Assembly (NCBI RefSeq): GCF_023715415.1
Contig: NZ_JAMBOB010000007.1
Location: 186,001 to 250,000, forward strand
Length of the DNA: 64,000 nt
Direction of reading: 5' to 3'
Source: Neobacillus niacini
Lineage (GTDB): Bacteria; Bacillota; Bacilli; Bacillales; Cytobacillaceae
Each line of letters opens with the position of its first letter. The stretch's first letter is position 1. This document shows positions 27,435 through 37,288 of this stretch, one piece after another. The notes under the pieces were generated by a model, which was not told the origin of the DNA, searched no databases, and was given only the letters and a program-made list of their open reading frames with translations. Position numbers and translations under genes: made by a program.

Positions 27435-28646
27435 ATGAACGTACTATTTTTAACACTTTTAGATTTTAATTCAATTAATGAAAGTGGTATCTACACTGAT
27501 TTAATGAGAGAGTTTGTAAATAATAACCATAAAGTATACATTATTTCTCCAACAGAAAAGAGGAGCAAAAAGGCAACTAGTTTGTTAGATAGAGGTAATT
27601 ACAAAATACTAAAATTGCAAATTGGAAACATTCAAAAAACCAATATGTTAGAAAAGGGTATCACAACTCTTACATTAGAAACTAAGTTTCTAAAAGGGAT
27701 TAAACAATATTTCTCAGATGTCAAATTTGATCTGATAATTTATTCTACTCCTCCAATAACTTTGCAAAAAGCTGTTGAATATGTGAAAAAGAGAGATAAT
27801 GCAATAACATATTTATTATTAAAAGACATCTTTCCTCAAAACGCTGTAGATATTGATTTGATTAGGAAAGAAGGGGTCAAAGGTCTATTATACCGTTATT
27901 TTAGGTCAAAGGAAAAAAAATTATATAAAGTTTCAGATTATATAGGATGTATGTCCCAAGCAAATGTAGATTTTATATTAAAGCATAATATTGAAATACC
28001 TCATAATAATGTAGAAATATGTCCAAATAGTGTAGAGCCGGTACAAATTCAAATTGATGTAAAAAAAGCAGTTGAAATTAAAAAGAAATATAACATACCT
28101 TTGGAAAAAGTTATCTTTATCTATGGTGGAAATTTAGGCAAACCGCAAGGCATTAATTTCCTAATTGAGTGTTTAAACGAAAATAAGGCTAATGATAATG
28201 TGCACTTTGTCCTAGCGGGTTCAGGAACAGAGTTTGCTAAACTTAAAAATTTTCTAGATACTGAGAAAATAACCAACGCACAGTTATTTTCTCAATTACC
28301 AAGAGTTGATTATGAAATACTTGTAAATTCATGTGATGTTGGATTGATTTTTCTCGATTCTCGATTTACAATTCCAAATTTCCCATCGAGGCTTCTATCG
28401 TATATGCAGGCTTCGATGCCTATAATAGCTGCAACTGATAGGAACACAGATATCGGAAAAGTAATAGAACAAGGGGAATTTGGACTTTGGTGTGAAAGTA
28501 CTGACGTCGACAAGTTTAATGAATATGTAATGCAGTTATGTGACGATAAATTACGAAACAAGATGGGACTAAATGCTAGAAGGTATTTAGAAGATAATTA
28601 TACGGCAAGGCATTCATATGAAATAATAATGAGTCATTTTAAATAA
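27435..28646 (+). CDS. GT4-family glycosyltransferase (FucNAc-transferase-like)
   Basis: 403 residues, GT-B fold. The N-terminus ESGIYTDLMREFVNNNHKVY and the donor-domain FIYGGNLGKPQGINFL and FPSRLLSYMQASMPIIAATD are typical of WbuB/CapL-like transferases. It stands directly before capE-capF-capG, which make UDP-N-acetyl-L-fucosamine, so it is the likely L-FucNAc transferase. That link is by context. GGAGAG ribosome binding site 10 bp before ATG. Confidence 0.82.
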   Translation: MNVLFLTLLDFNSINESGIYTDLMREFVNNNHKVYIISPTEKRSKKATSLLDRGNYKILKLQIGNIQKTNMLEKGITTLTLETKFLKGIKQYFSDVKFDLIIYSTPPITLQKAVEYVKKRDNAITYLLLKDIFPQNAVDIDLIRKEGVKGLLYRYFRSKEKKLYKVSDYIGCMSQANVDFILKHNIEIPHNNVEICPNSVEPVQIQIDVKKAVEIKKKYNIPLEKVIFIYGGNLGKPQGINFLIECLNENKANDNVHFVLAGSGTEFAKLKNFLDTEKITNAQLFSQLPRVDYEILVNSCDVGLIFLDSRFTIPNFPSRLLSYMQASMPIIAATDRNTDIGKVIEQGEFGLWCESTDVDKFNEYVMQLCDDKLRNKMGLNARRYLEDNYTARHSYEIIMSHFK

Positions 28647-28665
28647 AATGAAATGAGGTAAGTGC

Positions 28666-29703
28666 ATGTTTAAACATAAAACTCTATTAATTACAGGTGG
28701 CACTGGTTCCTTTGGTAATGCTGTAATGAAAAGATTTTTAGATACGGACTTAAAAGAAATTCGAATCTTTTCTCGCGATGAAAAGAAGCAAGATGATATG
28801 AGAAAGCTATATAAAAATGATAAATTAAAATTTTATCTTGGGGATGTAAGAGATTTAGCAAGTGTTAAAAATGCTATGCATGGCGTGGATTACATTTTTC
28901 ATGCGGCTGCATTAAAACAAGTCCCATCTTGTGAATTTTTCCCTATGGAGGCAGTAAAAACGAATGTAATGGGGACGGATAATGTTCTCACTGCAGCTAT
29001 TGAATATGGAGTTGAAAAGGTTATCTGTTTATCAACAGATAAGGCTGCATATCCAATTAATGCAATGGGTATTTCAAAAGCAATGATGGAAAAGGTATTT
29101 GTTGCTAAATCCAAAACAGTTTCTCCAGATAAAACGCTTATCTGTGGAACGAGATATGGTAATGTAATGGCTTCTCGAGGTTCAGTTATACCGTTATTTA
29201 TTGAGCAGTTAAAAAATGGACAGCCATTAACAGTCACGGATCCCGGTATGACAAGATTCCTAATGAGTTTAGAAGAGGCTGTGGAATTGGTTGTCTTTGC
29301 GTTTCATAATGCTGAGGCAGGAGATATCATGGTACAAAAATCTCCAGCTAGTACGATTGGGGACCTAGCACGAGCAGTTAAGGAATTGTTTAATGCAGAA
29401 AATGATATTAGTATAATTGGTACACGTCACGGTGAAAAGAAATATGAAACTCTCCTAACAAAGGAGGAATTTGTAGTAGCGGAGGACTTAGGTGGTTTCT
29501 TTAGAGTTCCTGCTGACCAACGAGATCTTAACTATGATAAGTATTTTGCTGAGGGAGACCAGAAGCTTACTACTATAGAAGAATATAATTCAGATAATAC
29601 ACAAATTCTAAGTATTGAAGAAATAAAAGAAAAATTACTTGAGTTAGATTTCGTTCAAAAAGAACTTAAGGAATGGAACAAAAAGATTCACGTAATGAAC
29701 TAA
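28666..29703 (+). CDS. capE: UDP-GlcNAc 4,6-dehydratase/5-epimerase
   Basis: A 345-residue soluble SDR of the CapE/FnlA type, first step to UDP-L-FucNAc. Rossmann TGGTGSFGNAVMKRF is at residues 9-23; the catalytic segment is STDKAAYPINAMGISKAMME; the C-terminus carries DLGGFFRVPADQRDLNYDKY, a CapE hallmark. It is the first of three consecutive genes matching the S. aureus capE-F-G pathway order. Confidence 0.93.
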   Translation: MFKHKTLLITGGTGSFGNAVMKRFLDTDLKEIRIFSRDEKKQDDMRKLYKNDKLKFYLGDVRDLASVKNAMHGVDYIFHAAALKQVPSCEFFPMEAVKTNVMGTDNVLTAAIEYGVEKVICLSTDKAAYPINAMGISKAMMEKVFVAKSKTVSPDKTLICGTRYGNVMASRGSVIPLFIEQLKNGQPLTVTDPGMTRFLMSLEEAVELVVFAFHNAEAGDIMVQKSPASTIGDLARAVKELFNAENDISIIGTRHGEKKYETLLTKEEFVVAEDLGGFFRVPADQRDLNYDKYFAEGDQKLTTIEEYNSDNTQILSIEEIKEKLLELDFVQKELKEWNKKIHVMN

Positions 29704-29718
29704 GGGTGGAATAATGTA

Positions 29719-30828
29719 ATGAAAATACTTGTAACAGGTGCAAAAGGTTTTGTTGGGAAAAATCTTATCGCTGAACTGAGAAATAAAGGGTTCGATGAAA
29801 TATTTGAATTTACCAAAGAGATGGACCTTTCACTACTAGATGGATACACTAAAGTATGTGACTTTGTATTCCATTTAGCAGGGGTAAACAGGCCCAAAGA
29901 TGAAAATGAGTTTATGGAAGGCAATTTTAGTTTTACTTCTATATTACTTGAGTCGTTAATGAAACATGGAAATAAGGCTCCAGTTCTTATTACTTCATCT
30001 ATTCAAGCTGAATTGGATAATGCTTACGGGAGAAGTAAGAAAGCAGGAGAAGAATTATTATTTAGCTACAACAGAGAAACTGATACGAAAGTCTATGTTT
30101 ATAGGCTACCAAACATATTTGGCAAGTGGAGCAAGCCTAATTATAATACTGTTGTTGCAACCTATTGTCACAATATAGCAAGAGGATTAGACATCCAAAT
30201 AAATAATCCAGAAGCCAATCTTAATCTTTGTTATATAGATGATTTATTAGAGGAGTTTCTAAAGGTACTTGAAGGTAACCCGACTATGAAAGGTCCTTAC
30301 TGTGTTGTCCCTGTTACACATTCAATTAAACTAGGGGAGTTAGCTCAACTAATTAATAGTTTCAAGGAGAGTAGAATTAATTTAAACATCCCAAATATGG
30401 AACAACCATTAACTAAGAAGCTTTATAGTACTTATTTAAGTTTCTTACCAGATAAAGACTTTGCTTATGACCTTAAAATGAATATAGATCAAAGAGGATC
30501 TTTTACTGAATTTGTAAGAACAGCTGACAGAGGTCAAGTTTCTGTAAATGTATCGAAACCAGGGATTACAAAGGGGAATCATTGGCACCATACTAAGAAT
30601 GAAAAGTTTTTAGTAGTAAGTGGTGAAGGTTTGATTCGATTTAGAAAGATCGGTTTTGAAGAGGTTATTGAATACAGGGTAAGTGGAGACAAGTTACAGG
30701 TTGTAGATATTCCTACCGGTTATACTCATTCGATTGTAAATGTTGGGGAAAAAGATCTAGTAACTGTAATGTGGGTAAATGAATGGTTTGACCCTGAAAG
30801 ACCAGATACTTATTTTTTGGAGGTTTAA
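29719..30828 (+). CDS. capF: CapF-type bifunctional NAD-reductase/cupin epimerase
   Basis: 369 residues. An N-terminal SDR domain (VTGAKGFVGKNLIAEL, residues 5-20; YGRSKKAGEELL) reduces the keto sugar; a C-terminal cupin (from about residue 245) has KGNHWHHTKNEKFLVVSGEG with the His and Glu metal ligands and catalyses the C3 epimerisation. This two-domain layout is specific to CapF in the CapE-F-G pathway. Length is right for the family. GGTGG precedes the ATG. Confidence 0.94.
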   Translation: MKILVTGAKGFVGKNLIAELRNKGFDEIFEFTKEMDLSLLDGYTKVCDFVFHLAGVNRPKDENEFMEGNFSFTSILLESLMKHGNKAPVLITSSIQAELDNAYGRSKKAGEELLFSYNRETDTKVYVYRLPNIFGKWSKPNYNTVVATYCHNIARGLDIQINNPEANLNLCYIDDLLEEFLKVLEGNPTMKGPYCVVPVTHSIKLGELAQLINSFKESRINLNIPNMEQPLTKKLYSTYLSFLPDKDFAYDLKMNIDQRGSFTEFVRTADRGQVSVNVSKPGITKGNHWHHTKNEKFLVVSGEGLIRFRKIGFEEVIEYRVSGDKLQVVDIPTGYTHSIVNVGEKDLVTVMWVNEWFDPERPDTYFLEV

Positions 30829-30829
30829 A

Positions 30830-31957
30830 ATGAAGAAATTAAAAGTCATGACAGTCGTTGGTACACGACCAGAGATTATTAGATTGTCAGCTGTAATAAA
30901 TAAATTAGAAGAATCAAATGCTATTGAACATACACTTGTCCATACGGGACAAAATTATGATTATGAATTAAATGAAGTGTTTTTTGAGGATTTCAATTTA
31001 AAAAAACCAGATTATTTTCTCAATGCAGCTACTGGGACTGCAGTTGAAACGATAGGAAATATTTTGGTGAAAATTGATCCAATTTTTGAAAAGGTAAATC
31101 CAGATGCGTTTCTAGTACTTGGAGATACTAACAGCTGTTTAGCTGCGATTGCTGCAAAAAGAAGGCATATTCCAATCTTCCATATGGAAGCGGGAAATAG
31201 GTGTTTTGATCAAAGAGTCCCAGAAGAAACAAATAGAAAAATAGTTGATCACACAGCTGACATTAATTTAACTTATAGTGATATAGCAAGAGAATACCTT
31301 TTAAGAGAGGGATTCCCTTCAGATAGAATTATTAAAACGGGAAGCCCAATGTTTGAAGTACTAAATTCTAGAAAAGCTGATATAGAAAAGTCAGATGTAT
31401 TAGGTAGATTAGAACTAGAAGAAGGCAAATATTTTGTAGTTTCAGCTCATAGAGAAGAAAATATTAATTCAGAAACAAATTTTTTGAATTTAGTTGAAAG
31501 CTTAAATGCAATTGCAGAGAAATATAATATGCCGGTAATTGTAAGTACACACCCAAGAACAAGAAATATGATTAATGCTAAGGGAATCGAGTTTAATCCT
31601 TTAGTTATTACTATGAAACCTTTAGGGTTTAATGATTATGTAAAACTCCAAATTAAAGCCAAAGCAGTATTAAGTGATAGTGGGACAATTAGTGAGGAGT
31701 CTTCTATTCTTGGGTTTAGAGCACTTAATATCAGACAAGCTCATGAAAGACCGGAGGCAATGGAAGAGGCAGCTGCTATGATGGTTGGGTTAAAGCAGGA
31801 AAGAATATTACAGGGATTAGATGTATTAGATACACAACAACTTGATACATTGAGACTAGTTTCCGATTATAGCATGCCAAATGTTTCAGATAAGGTGCTA
31901 AGAATAATTTTATCATATACAGATTATGTAAATAGAGTTGTTTGGAGGCACAACTAG
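30830..31957 (+). CDS. capG: UDP-N-acetylglucosamine 2-epimerase family, UDP-FucNAc-forming (CapG)
   Basis: 375 residues of the non-hydrolysing 2-epimerase family. Motifs are TVVGTRPEIIRLSAV near the start, FLVLGDTNSCLAA, HMEAGNRCFDQRVPEETNRK and SDSGTISEESS. As the third gene after capE and capF, it should perform the last step giving UDP-N-acetyl-L-fucosamine. The start at 30830 is one base past the capF stop with TTGGAGG upstream; a longer in-frame start lies inside capF. It shares one base with the next gene. Confidence 0.94.
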   Translation: MKKLKVMTVVGTRPEIIRLSAVINKLEESNAIEHTLVHTGQNYDYELNEVFFEDFNLKKPDYFLNAATGTAVETIGNILVKIDPIFEKVNPDAFLVLGDTNSCLAAIAAKRRHIPIFHMEAGNRCFDQRVPEETNRKIVDHTADINLTYSDIAREYLLREGFPSDRIIKTGSPMFEVLNSRKADIEKSDVLGRLELEEGKYFVVSAHREENINSETNFLNLVESLNAIAEKYNMPVIVSTHPRTRNMINAKGIEFNPLVITMKPLGFNDYVKLQIKAKAVLSDSGTISEESSILGFRALNIRQAHERPEAMEEAAAMMVGLKQERILQGLDVLDTQQLDTLRLVSDYSMPNVSDKVLRIILSYTDYVNRVVWRHN

Positions 31958-33150
31958 TGAAAGTTTTACAGATAAACACAGTAAGTGGTATAGGGAGTAC
32001 CGGTAGAATAGCAGCAGATATCCATAGTATATTATTAGAAAAAGGTCATGAAAGCTTTATTGCATACGGTCGAGGTAAGACAAATGATCTTGTAAATAAT
32101 ATAAAAATAGGAACGAAATATGATAATTATCATCATGTAGTTTTAACAAGATTACTTGACAAGCATGGATTTGGATCAAAAAAATCTACACATGATTTTA
32201 TAAAAGAAGTAGAAAAAATCAATCCGGACATAATTCATTTGCATAATATTCACGGGTATTTTATCAATATCAAAATTCTGTTTGATTATCTAAAAAGAGC
32301 TAATAAGCCCGTTATATGGACGTTGCATGATTGTTGGGCATTTACTGGACATTGTACGTATTTTGATTATGTAGATTGTAATAAGTGGAAAAGCCAATGT
32401 TCTAACTGTCCTGAAATACGGTCATACCCATCAAGTTTATTAGTAGATAGTTCACAAGATAATTTTTTGAATAAAAAGGAAATATTTACCGGTGTTAAGA
32501 ATTTGACATTAGTAACTCCCTCTCAATGGTTAGCCAACCTTGTAAGCCAATCATTTCTAAAAGAATATCCTGTAAAAGTAGTCAATAATGGAGTTGATAC
32601 TAAGGTTTTCAAGCCAACAAAAAGTGAATTTAGAAGTAAATATAATATAGAAAATAAATTTATCATTTTAGGCGTTGCAAGTATTTGGGATAGAAGAAAA
32701 GGATATAAATATTTTGAAGATATATCAAGTTTAATAGAAAAAGATGAGGTTATAGTATTAGTTGGACTTTCTCAAAAGCAAAAAGAGAAGTTACCTGAAA
32801 ATATTATTGGCATATCTAAAACACATAATGTAAAAGAGTTAGCTGAGATTTATTCGGCAGCTGATGTATTTATGAATCCTACATTAGAAGATAATTTTCC
32901 AACAACTAATTTAGAGTCTTTAGCCTGTGGAACACCAGTAATAACATTTAACACAGGTGGCAGTATCGAAAGTATAGATGAAAGATGTGGAATTATTGTT
33001 GAAAATCAAAGTGCCATTGACTTAATTCGTTCAATCAGGATGCTGAAAAAAAGTGATATATCAAATAAAGATTGTCTTAATAGATCAAAGTTATATAACA
33101 AGGAAAACATATATAACCACTACATTGATTTATATACCCAATCCTATTAA
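31957..33150 (+). CDS. GT4-family glycosyltransferase
   Basis: 397 residues, GT-B fold. The start VLQINTVSGIGSTGRIAADI and the TLHDCWAFTGHCTYFDYVDC...CSNCPE segment with four cysteines are typical of WcaC-like transferases; the donor domain has NPTLEDNFPTTNLESLACGTP with E-x7-E. The GTG start overlaps the capG stop by one base and GGAGG lies 8 bp upstream. Sugar unknown. Confidence 0.85.
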   Translation: MKVLQINTVSGIGSTGRIAADIHSILLEKGHESFIAYGRGKTNDLVNNIKIGTKYDNYHHVVLTRLLDKHGFGSKKSTHDFIKEVEKINPDIIHLHNIHGYFINIKILFDYLKRANKPVIWTLHDCWAFTGHCTYFDYVDCNKWKSQCSNCPEIRSYPSSLLVDSSQDNFLNKKEIFTGVKNLTLVTPSQWLANLVSQSFLKEYPVKVVNNGVDTKVFKPTKSEFRSKYNIENKFIILGVASIWDRRKGYKYFEDISSLIEKDEVIVLVGLSQKQKEKLPENIIGISKTHNVKELAEIYSAADVFMNPTLEDNFPTTNLESLACGTPVITFNTGGSIESIDERCGIIVENQSAIDLIRSIRMLKKSDISNKDCLNRSKLYNKENIYNHYIDLYTQSY

Positions 33151-33175
33151 ATTAAAATTACTTTGCAAATTTTTT

Positions 33176-33210
33176 TAAGTGAAATATTAAAGATATTAAT
33201 ATTTCACTTA
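33176..33210. other. Perfect 15-bp inverted repeat
   Basis: TAAGTGAAATATTAA and its exact complement flank AGATA. A T-run precedes rather than follows the + strand stem, so it is not a classical terminator in either direction. It may be an RNA-processing or stability hairpin within the long operon. Confidence 0.55.
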
Positions 33211-33281
33211 AAATAGTATTTGCTCAACGTTATTGGATATTGGAAAGTAAATCTATAGATTAGAAAACGAGGTTTAAAAAT

Positions 33282-34529
33282 ATGGATAATTCAAAAGCAT
33301 TACTTGAAAAACTCTATACTATATTTTTAATATGCTATCCCTTGTTAAGTGTATATAAGAGTCCGGTTAGTAGTATAAACTTGCCAAATCTTTTTATGAT
33401 TGTAATCCTTATATCTCTATTGATTACTAAGCGCATAAAAATTCAGCTAAGTGTTGGTAACACAGTGAATTTTCTATATATATTTGCAGGAATATGCTTG
33501 TTTTTAGCTTTAATATCATCACTAATTACTCAAGAATATAGTATGATTTCAATCTTTGGTAGATTTACCTTATTTATTTTATACATTATTATTCTTTCTG
33601 TTTCAAGAACAGTTCTAGATTTTGAATTAGCTATCAGATTAGTTAAAGTAATATCAATAGTTGGATGTATTTCTTTGTTAATACAAATCATTGCCTATTA
33701 TACGCTAAATTTAAATATCCATATGTATTTACCTTTTTTACCCTTAACTGACGGTATGTCAAAGTCAATTAATAATTTAATTTATGAAAATTATTCAACT
33801 ATCGTAATTTACCGCCCTATGACAGTGTTCGGTGAACCCTCTCATTTTGCTTATTATGTTGTAATGGCATTGGCAGTTTTGTTATTTATTGATAAAAAGG
33901 TGAAGAAAAGAAATAAGTTATTTTTAGGATTATTATACTCAATTGCACTTGTTCTTTCAACGTCGGGGACTGGTGCATACTTAATGGTACTTATTTGGAC
34001 AATCTATTTACTTAATAACAAAAAAAATAGAGCAAAAAATCTTATCATCGTATTTGTTTTTATTTTTATGACATTAACTTTCATGTACATTTCCGGCAAT
34101 ACGTTTGAGTACTTTAATTATGCTTTTTCTAGGCTAACAATAAGTTCTAGTAGGATGTTTTCATTTTTAAATTACTTAGGAGAGATGGATTTTGGATTAC
34201 AGTTAATCGGTAGTGGGATGGGGAACTCTAGCATTTACTTTAAAGAAATGAATGATGATGCTGTTTCTAGTTTTATGAGTAGCTTTGGGAGGATTTTTGT
34301 AGAAAGCGGCTATATAGGGATTTTAATTTTTATGGGAATTTTAATAATGCTTTATATAAATACCCGGAGAAATATGCGCATTTTTGTTTTTATTTTTATT
34401 ATTGGTTGTTTAATTGAGTCTACAATTTTCAGTATCTATTTGCCTCTATATTTAATCTGGCCAATGGCATTTAGTTACAAGTACGAATTTCAGGAAATTG
34501 GCAATAAAAAAGCAAGGGACAAATTTTAA
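33282..34529 (+). CDS. Polysaccharide polymerase (Wzy-like) of operon 2
   Basis: A 415-residue polytopic membrane protein with about ten hydrophobic segments and one longer hydrophilic loop around residues 145-185 and another at 290-330. VLSTSGTGAYLMVLIWT resembles the conserved region of O-antigen polymerases. It follows the last sugar-activation genes and precedes a GT2 and a Wzx. With the Wzx at 35721 it makes operon 2 self-sufficient. Confidence 0.78.
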   Translation: MDNSKALLEKLYTIFLICYPLLSVYKSPVSSINLPNLFMIVILISLLITKRIKIQLSVGNTVNFLYIFAGICLFLALISSLITQEYSMISIFGRFTLFILYIIILSVSRTVLDFELAIRLVKVISIVGCISLLIQIIAYYTLNLNIHMYLPFLPLTDGMSKSINNLIYENYSTIVIYRPMTVFGEPSHFAYYVVMALAVLLFIDKKVKKRNKLFLGLLYSIALVLSTSGTGAYLMVLIWTIYLLNNKKNRAKNLIIVFVFIFMTLTFMYISGNTFEYFNYAFSRLTISSSRMFSFLNYLGEMDFGLQLIGSGMGNSSIYFKEMNDDAVSSFMSSFGRIFVESGYIGILIFMGILIMLYINTRRNMRIFVFIFIIGCLIESTIFSIYLPLYLIWPMAFSYKYEFQEIGNKKARDKF

Positions 34530-34583
34530 GGAATACGGAATTATGAATAGAAATGTTTAGTTAAGAAAGGAAGATTATTACCT

Positions 34584-35468
34584 ATGAATATCATGGTTAT
34601 TGTAAATTATAATGATAGTGACAATACCATTAAACTTATTAATCAAGTTTCTGGATATAATTGTATAGATAAAATTATTATCGTAGATAATTGTTCTACT
34701 GATAATTCAATAAATAACTTTAGCAAAATAAATAATAAAAAGGTTGATATTGTGGTTAGCGACTATAATGGTGGATATGCTTATGGTAACAATTTTGGTA
34801 TTCACTATGCAGAAAAGAGATACAAAATAAAAAATATTATTATTTCAAATTCAGATATTTCTGTAAAAGAGACCTCTATCATAAAAATTATTGAGTTTTT
34901 AGCTTGTAACAAAAACATTGGTATTGCCACAGGTGTTATTAGGAATAGTAATAATGATATTTCTGGAAATTTAGGATGGAAATTACCTAGATATCGAGAT
35001 ATGCTGATTAATAATTTTTATACTTCCTATAAAATTTCTAGATTAATAAATAAAAGTATATATTATAATACTGAGGAAATTTTAAATGTTGATTATGCCA
35101 AAGTAGAGGCAGTTTCGGGTTGTTTTTTCATCGTAAGATACGAGGCTATTAGGAACGTTGGATATTTTGATGAAAAAACATTTCTATTTATGGAGGAAAA
35201 TATATTAGGGAAAAAAATGATGGCTGCAGGATATGGTATTTATGTTGTTACTGGGGCACAAGTTTACCATTTACATGTAAGTAAAAAAGGCACTTCGAAA
35301 AGTAGAGTGATACTTCAAAATGCATATCTAGATAGCTGTTCTTATTACATGAAAAGGTATTTGAAAGTTCCTGAAATAGGTGCCAAAATATTTTCTGCTT
35401 TGTATTTTTTGGGAAGATATGAATGGATGTTCGCTTCAAAAATAAGTGCTTTGTTGTTAAAAAAGTGA
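34584..35468 (+). CDS. GT2-family glycosyltransferase (rhamnosyltransferase-like)
   Basis: 294 residues. It begins MNIMVIVNYNDSDNTIKLI, with IIVDNCSTDNS and the acidic SNSDISV motif; MEENILGKKMMAAGYGIY is the acceptor-side ED-like motif and VYHLH follows as in rhamnosyltransferases of GT2. dTDP-L-rhamnose could come from the rml genes of operon 1. Specificity is inferred only. Confidence 0.82.
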   Translation: MNIMVIVNYNDSDNTIKLINQVSGYNCIDKIIIVDNCSTDNSINNFSKINNKKVDIVVSDYNGGYAYGNNFGIHYAEKRYKIKNIIISNSDISVKETSIIKIIEFLACNKNIGIATGVIRNSNNDISGNLGWKLPRYRDMLINNFYTSYKISRLINKSIYYNTEEILNVDYAKVEAVSGCFFIVRYEAIRNVGYFDEKTFLFMEENILGKKMMAAGYGIYVVTGAQVYHLHVSKKGTSKSRVILQNAYLDSCSYYMKRYLKVPEIGAKIFSALYFLGRYEWMFASKISALLLKK

Positions 35469-35720
35469 AATCAACTTCTTATAAGGAATCTATTTAGGGT
35501 AACTAAACTTCTTTAAGTTGGACAATAATCATACAATAAGAATTCAAATTATGAGAATGTTCTTAAGTTCCCTTAAATCTTGTGTCAGTAATTTTCTCTA
35601 TTGAATACGTCTAAAGATAAAAATGTGTTATTAGGAATCTTTGTAATTATTTTCGGGGTTTTAGATTATATATCAAAAAGTTTTCAGAGTAACTGTTAAG
35701 TGAGGATCTGGTTAAAGAAG
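35469..35720. other. AT-rich gap between the GT2 and wzx genes
   Basis: 250 bp without a plausible gene, hairpin or ribosome binding site other than the weak one before wzx. Possibly a scar of gene loss or a module join in operon 2. Confidence 0.4.
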
Positions 35721-37163
35721 ATGACAAATGTTATATCTATAAAAAAAAACCTAATGTGGAATTCCATACGTATAGGCACTGGCTATATTTTTCCTGTTAT
35801 TTCATTTGCATATGTATCAAGAATATTAGGAGCATCAGGTATTGGTACTGTAAGTTATGTATATACAATAGTTAGTTATTTTACTATGTTTGCGTTACTA
35901 GGTATTCCAACCTATGCATTACGAGAAGGTGCTAAATTTAGAAATGATATAGTAATGCTAAGTAAATTTGTTTCAGAGATGTATATTATTATTATTGGAA
36001 CTACGGTTATTTCATTGGGGTTATATTCATTCCTAATATTTAACAATGATTTTGCAGAATATAGGACACTATTACTTATTATGGGTTTGGTGATTCCGTG
36101 TAGTTCCATTGGGGCATCTTGGTATTTTCAGATTATTGAAGATTATAAACGAATAAGTTTACAAGCAATACTATTTCAGATAATATCACTTGTCTTAATT
36201 TTTACTTTTATAAAAACAAGCGCAGATGTTATTAAATATGGTGCTATTCACATTTTGGGAACTGTTGGTTCAAATGTTTTATATTTTGTTACAGTGCAGA
36301 AGCGTATTAAACTATTTCAAAGCAATAACTACAACATTATTCGGCACATAAAGCCGATTCTGATAATATTCGGTATGACTATTGCCTCAACCATATATTT
36401 AAGTTTTGATTCTATCATGTTGGGTTATATGATTGGCGATGAAGCTGTGGGATTATATGCTGTTGCATTAAAGTTAATTAGTGTTGTAATTGCTTTAATT
36501 GCATCATTGAATGGAGTAATATTGGCACGTCTTTCAGTTTATATTAACAATAATAACTTAGAAAAATTTAGAGAGTTATTATCAAATGCCTTCAATTTCA
36601 TTTTTATGCTCGCTGTACCTGCATCTTTTGGTTTGTATGCATTGAGTGAACAATTAGTTTCTTTGTTTAGTGGTGCGGAATACATGGAATCTGCGGAGAT
36701 ATTACGTTTGTTAAGTATTAATGTTATATTATCACCAATAAATGGATTGATAGCATATCAAGTATTTATGCCGTACGGAAAAGAGATGTATTCTCTAATA
36801 GCAACAATAGTTGGATCTTTAATTAATTTCACATTGAATTTAATTTTCATACCTATTTTTCAACAAAACGGTGCTGCTATAACAACAATAATTGCAGAGC
36901 TATGTGTTTTTAGTATATGTATATTTTATGCCAGCAAATTAACAAACATGAAGTTATATTTTAGAAACTTATATCAATATATCTTAGCAGCGATGCCAAT
37001 TATTTTGATTGGATATATTACAAGCAAATTGGTAAATAACATGGTACTACAAACATGTATTGTAGTAACTCTAGGATTCTTCACATATTTTACACTATTA
37101 AAATTACAAAAGAATGATTTCTTATTAACTGTAATTAGAAATGTTTACAAAAGAAAATTGTAA
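35721..37163 (+). CDS. Polysaccharide flippase (Wzx-like) of operon 2
   Basis: A 480-residue membrane protein with about 12-14 helices. GTGYIFPVISFAYVSRILGA near the start is the Gram-positive Wzx signature, and the C-terminus ends in paired helices. A GTG 21 bp upstream is possible; I favour the ATG at 35721, though neither has a strong ribosome binding site. It resembles the flippase at 9789 only at family level. Confidence 0.88.
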   Translation: MTNVISIKKNLMWNSIRIGTGYIFPVISFAYVSRILGASGIGTVSYVYTIVSYFTMFALLGIPTYALREGAKFRNDIVMLSKFVSEMYIIIIGTTVISLGLYSFLIFNNDFAEYRTLLLIMGLVIPCSSIGASWYFQIIEDYKRISLQAILFQIISLVLIFTFIKTSADVIKYGAIHILGTVGSNVLYFVTVQKRIKLFQSNNYNIIRHIKPILIIFGMTIASTIYLSFDSIMLGYMIGDEAVGLYAVALKLISVVIALIASLNGVILARLSVYINNNNLEKFRELLSNAFNFIFMLAVPASFGLYALSEQLVSLFSGAEYMESAEILRLLSINVILSPINGLIAYQVFMPYGKEMYSLIATIVGSLINFTLNLIFIPIFQQNGAAITTIIAELCVFSICIFYASKLTNMKLYFRNLYQYILAAMPIILIGYITSKLVNNMVLQTCIVVTLGFFTYFTLLKLQKNDFLLTVIRNVYKRKL

Positions 37164-37288
37164 TCTGTTTATTTCATCTTGAGGTTACAAAACAATAATT
37201 TAAATCTGTTGAAAAAATATAGGAATATTTACACTAATAATGAAATGCAATCATTACTTTAGTGTAATGAAAAAGGAGAATTACTTTT

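Noticed and set aside
33176..33210. Intrinsic terminator within operon 2
   Set aside because: The stem is perfect, but the T-run is on the wrong side on both strands.
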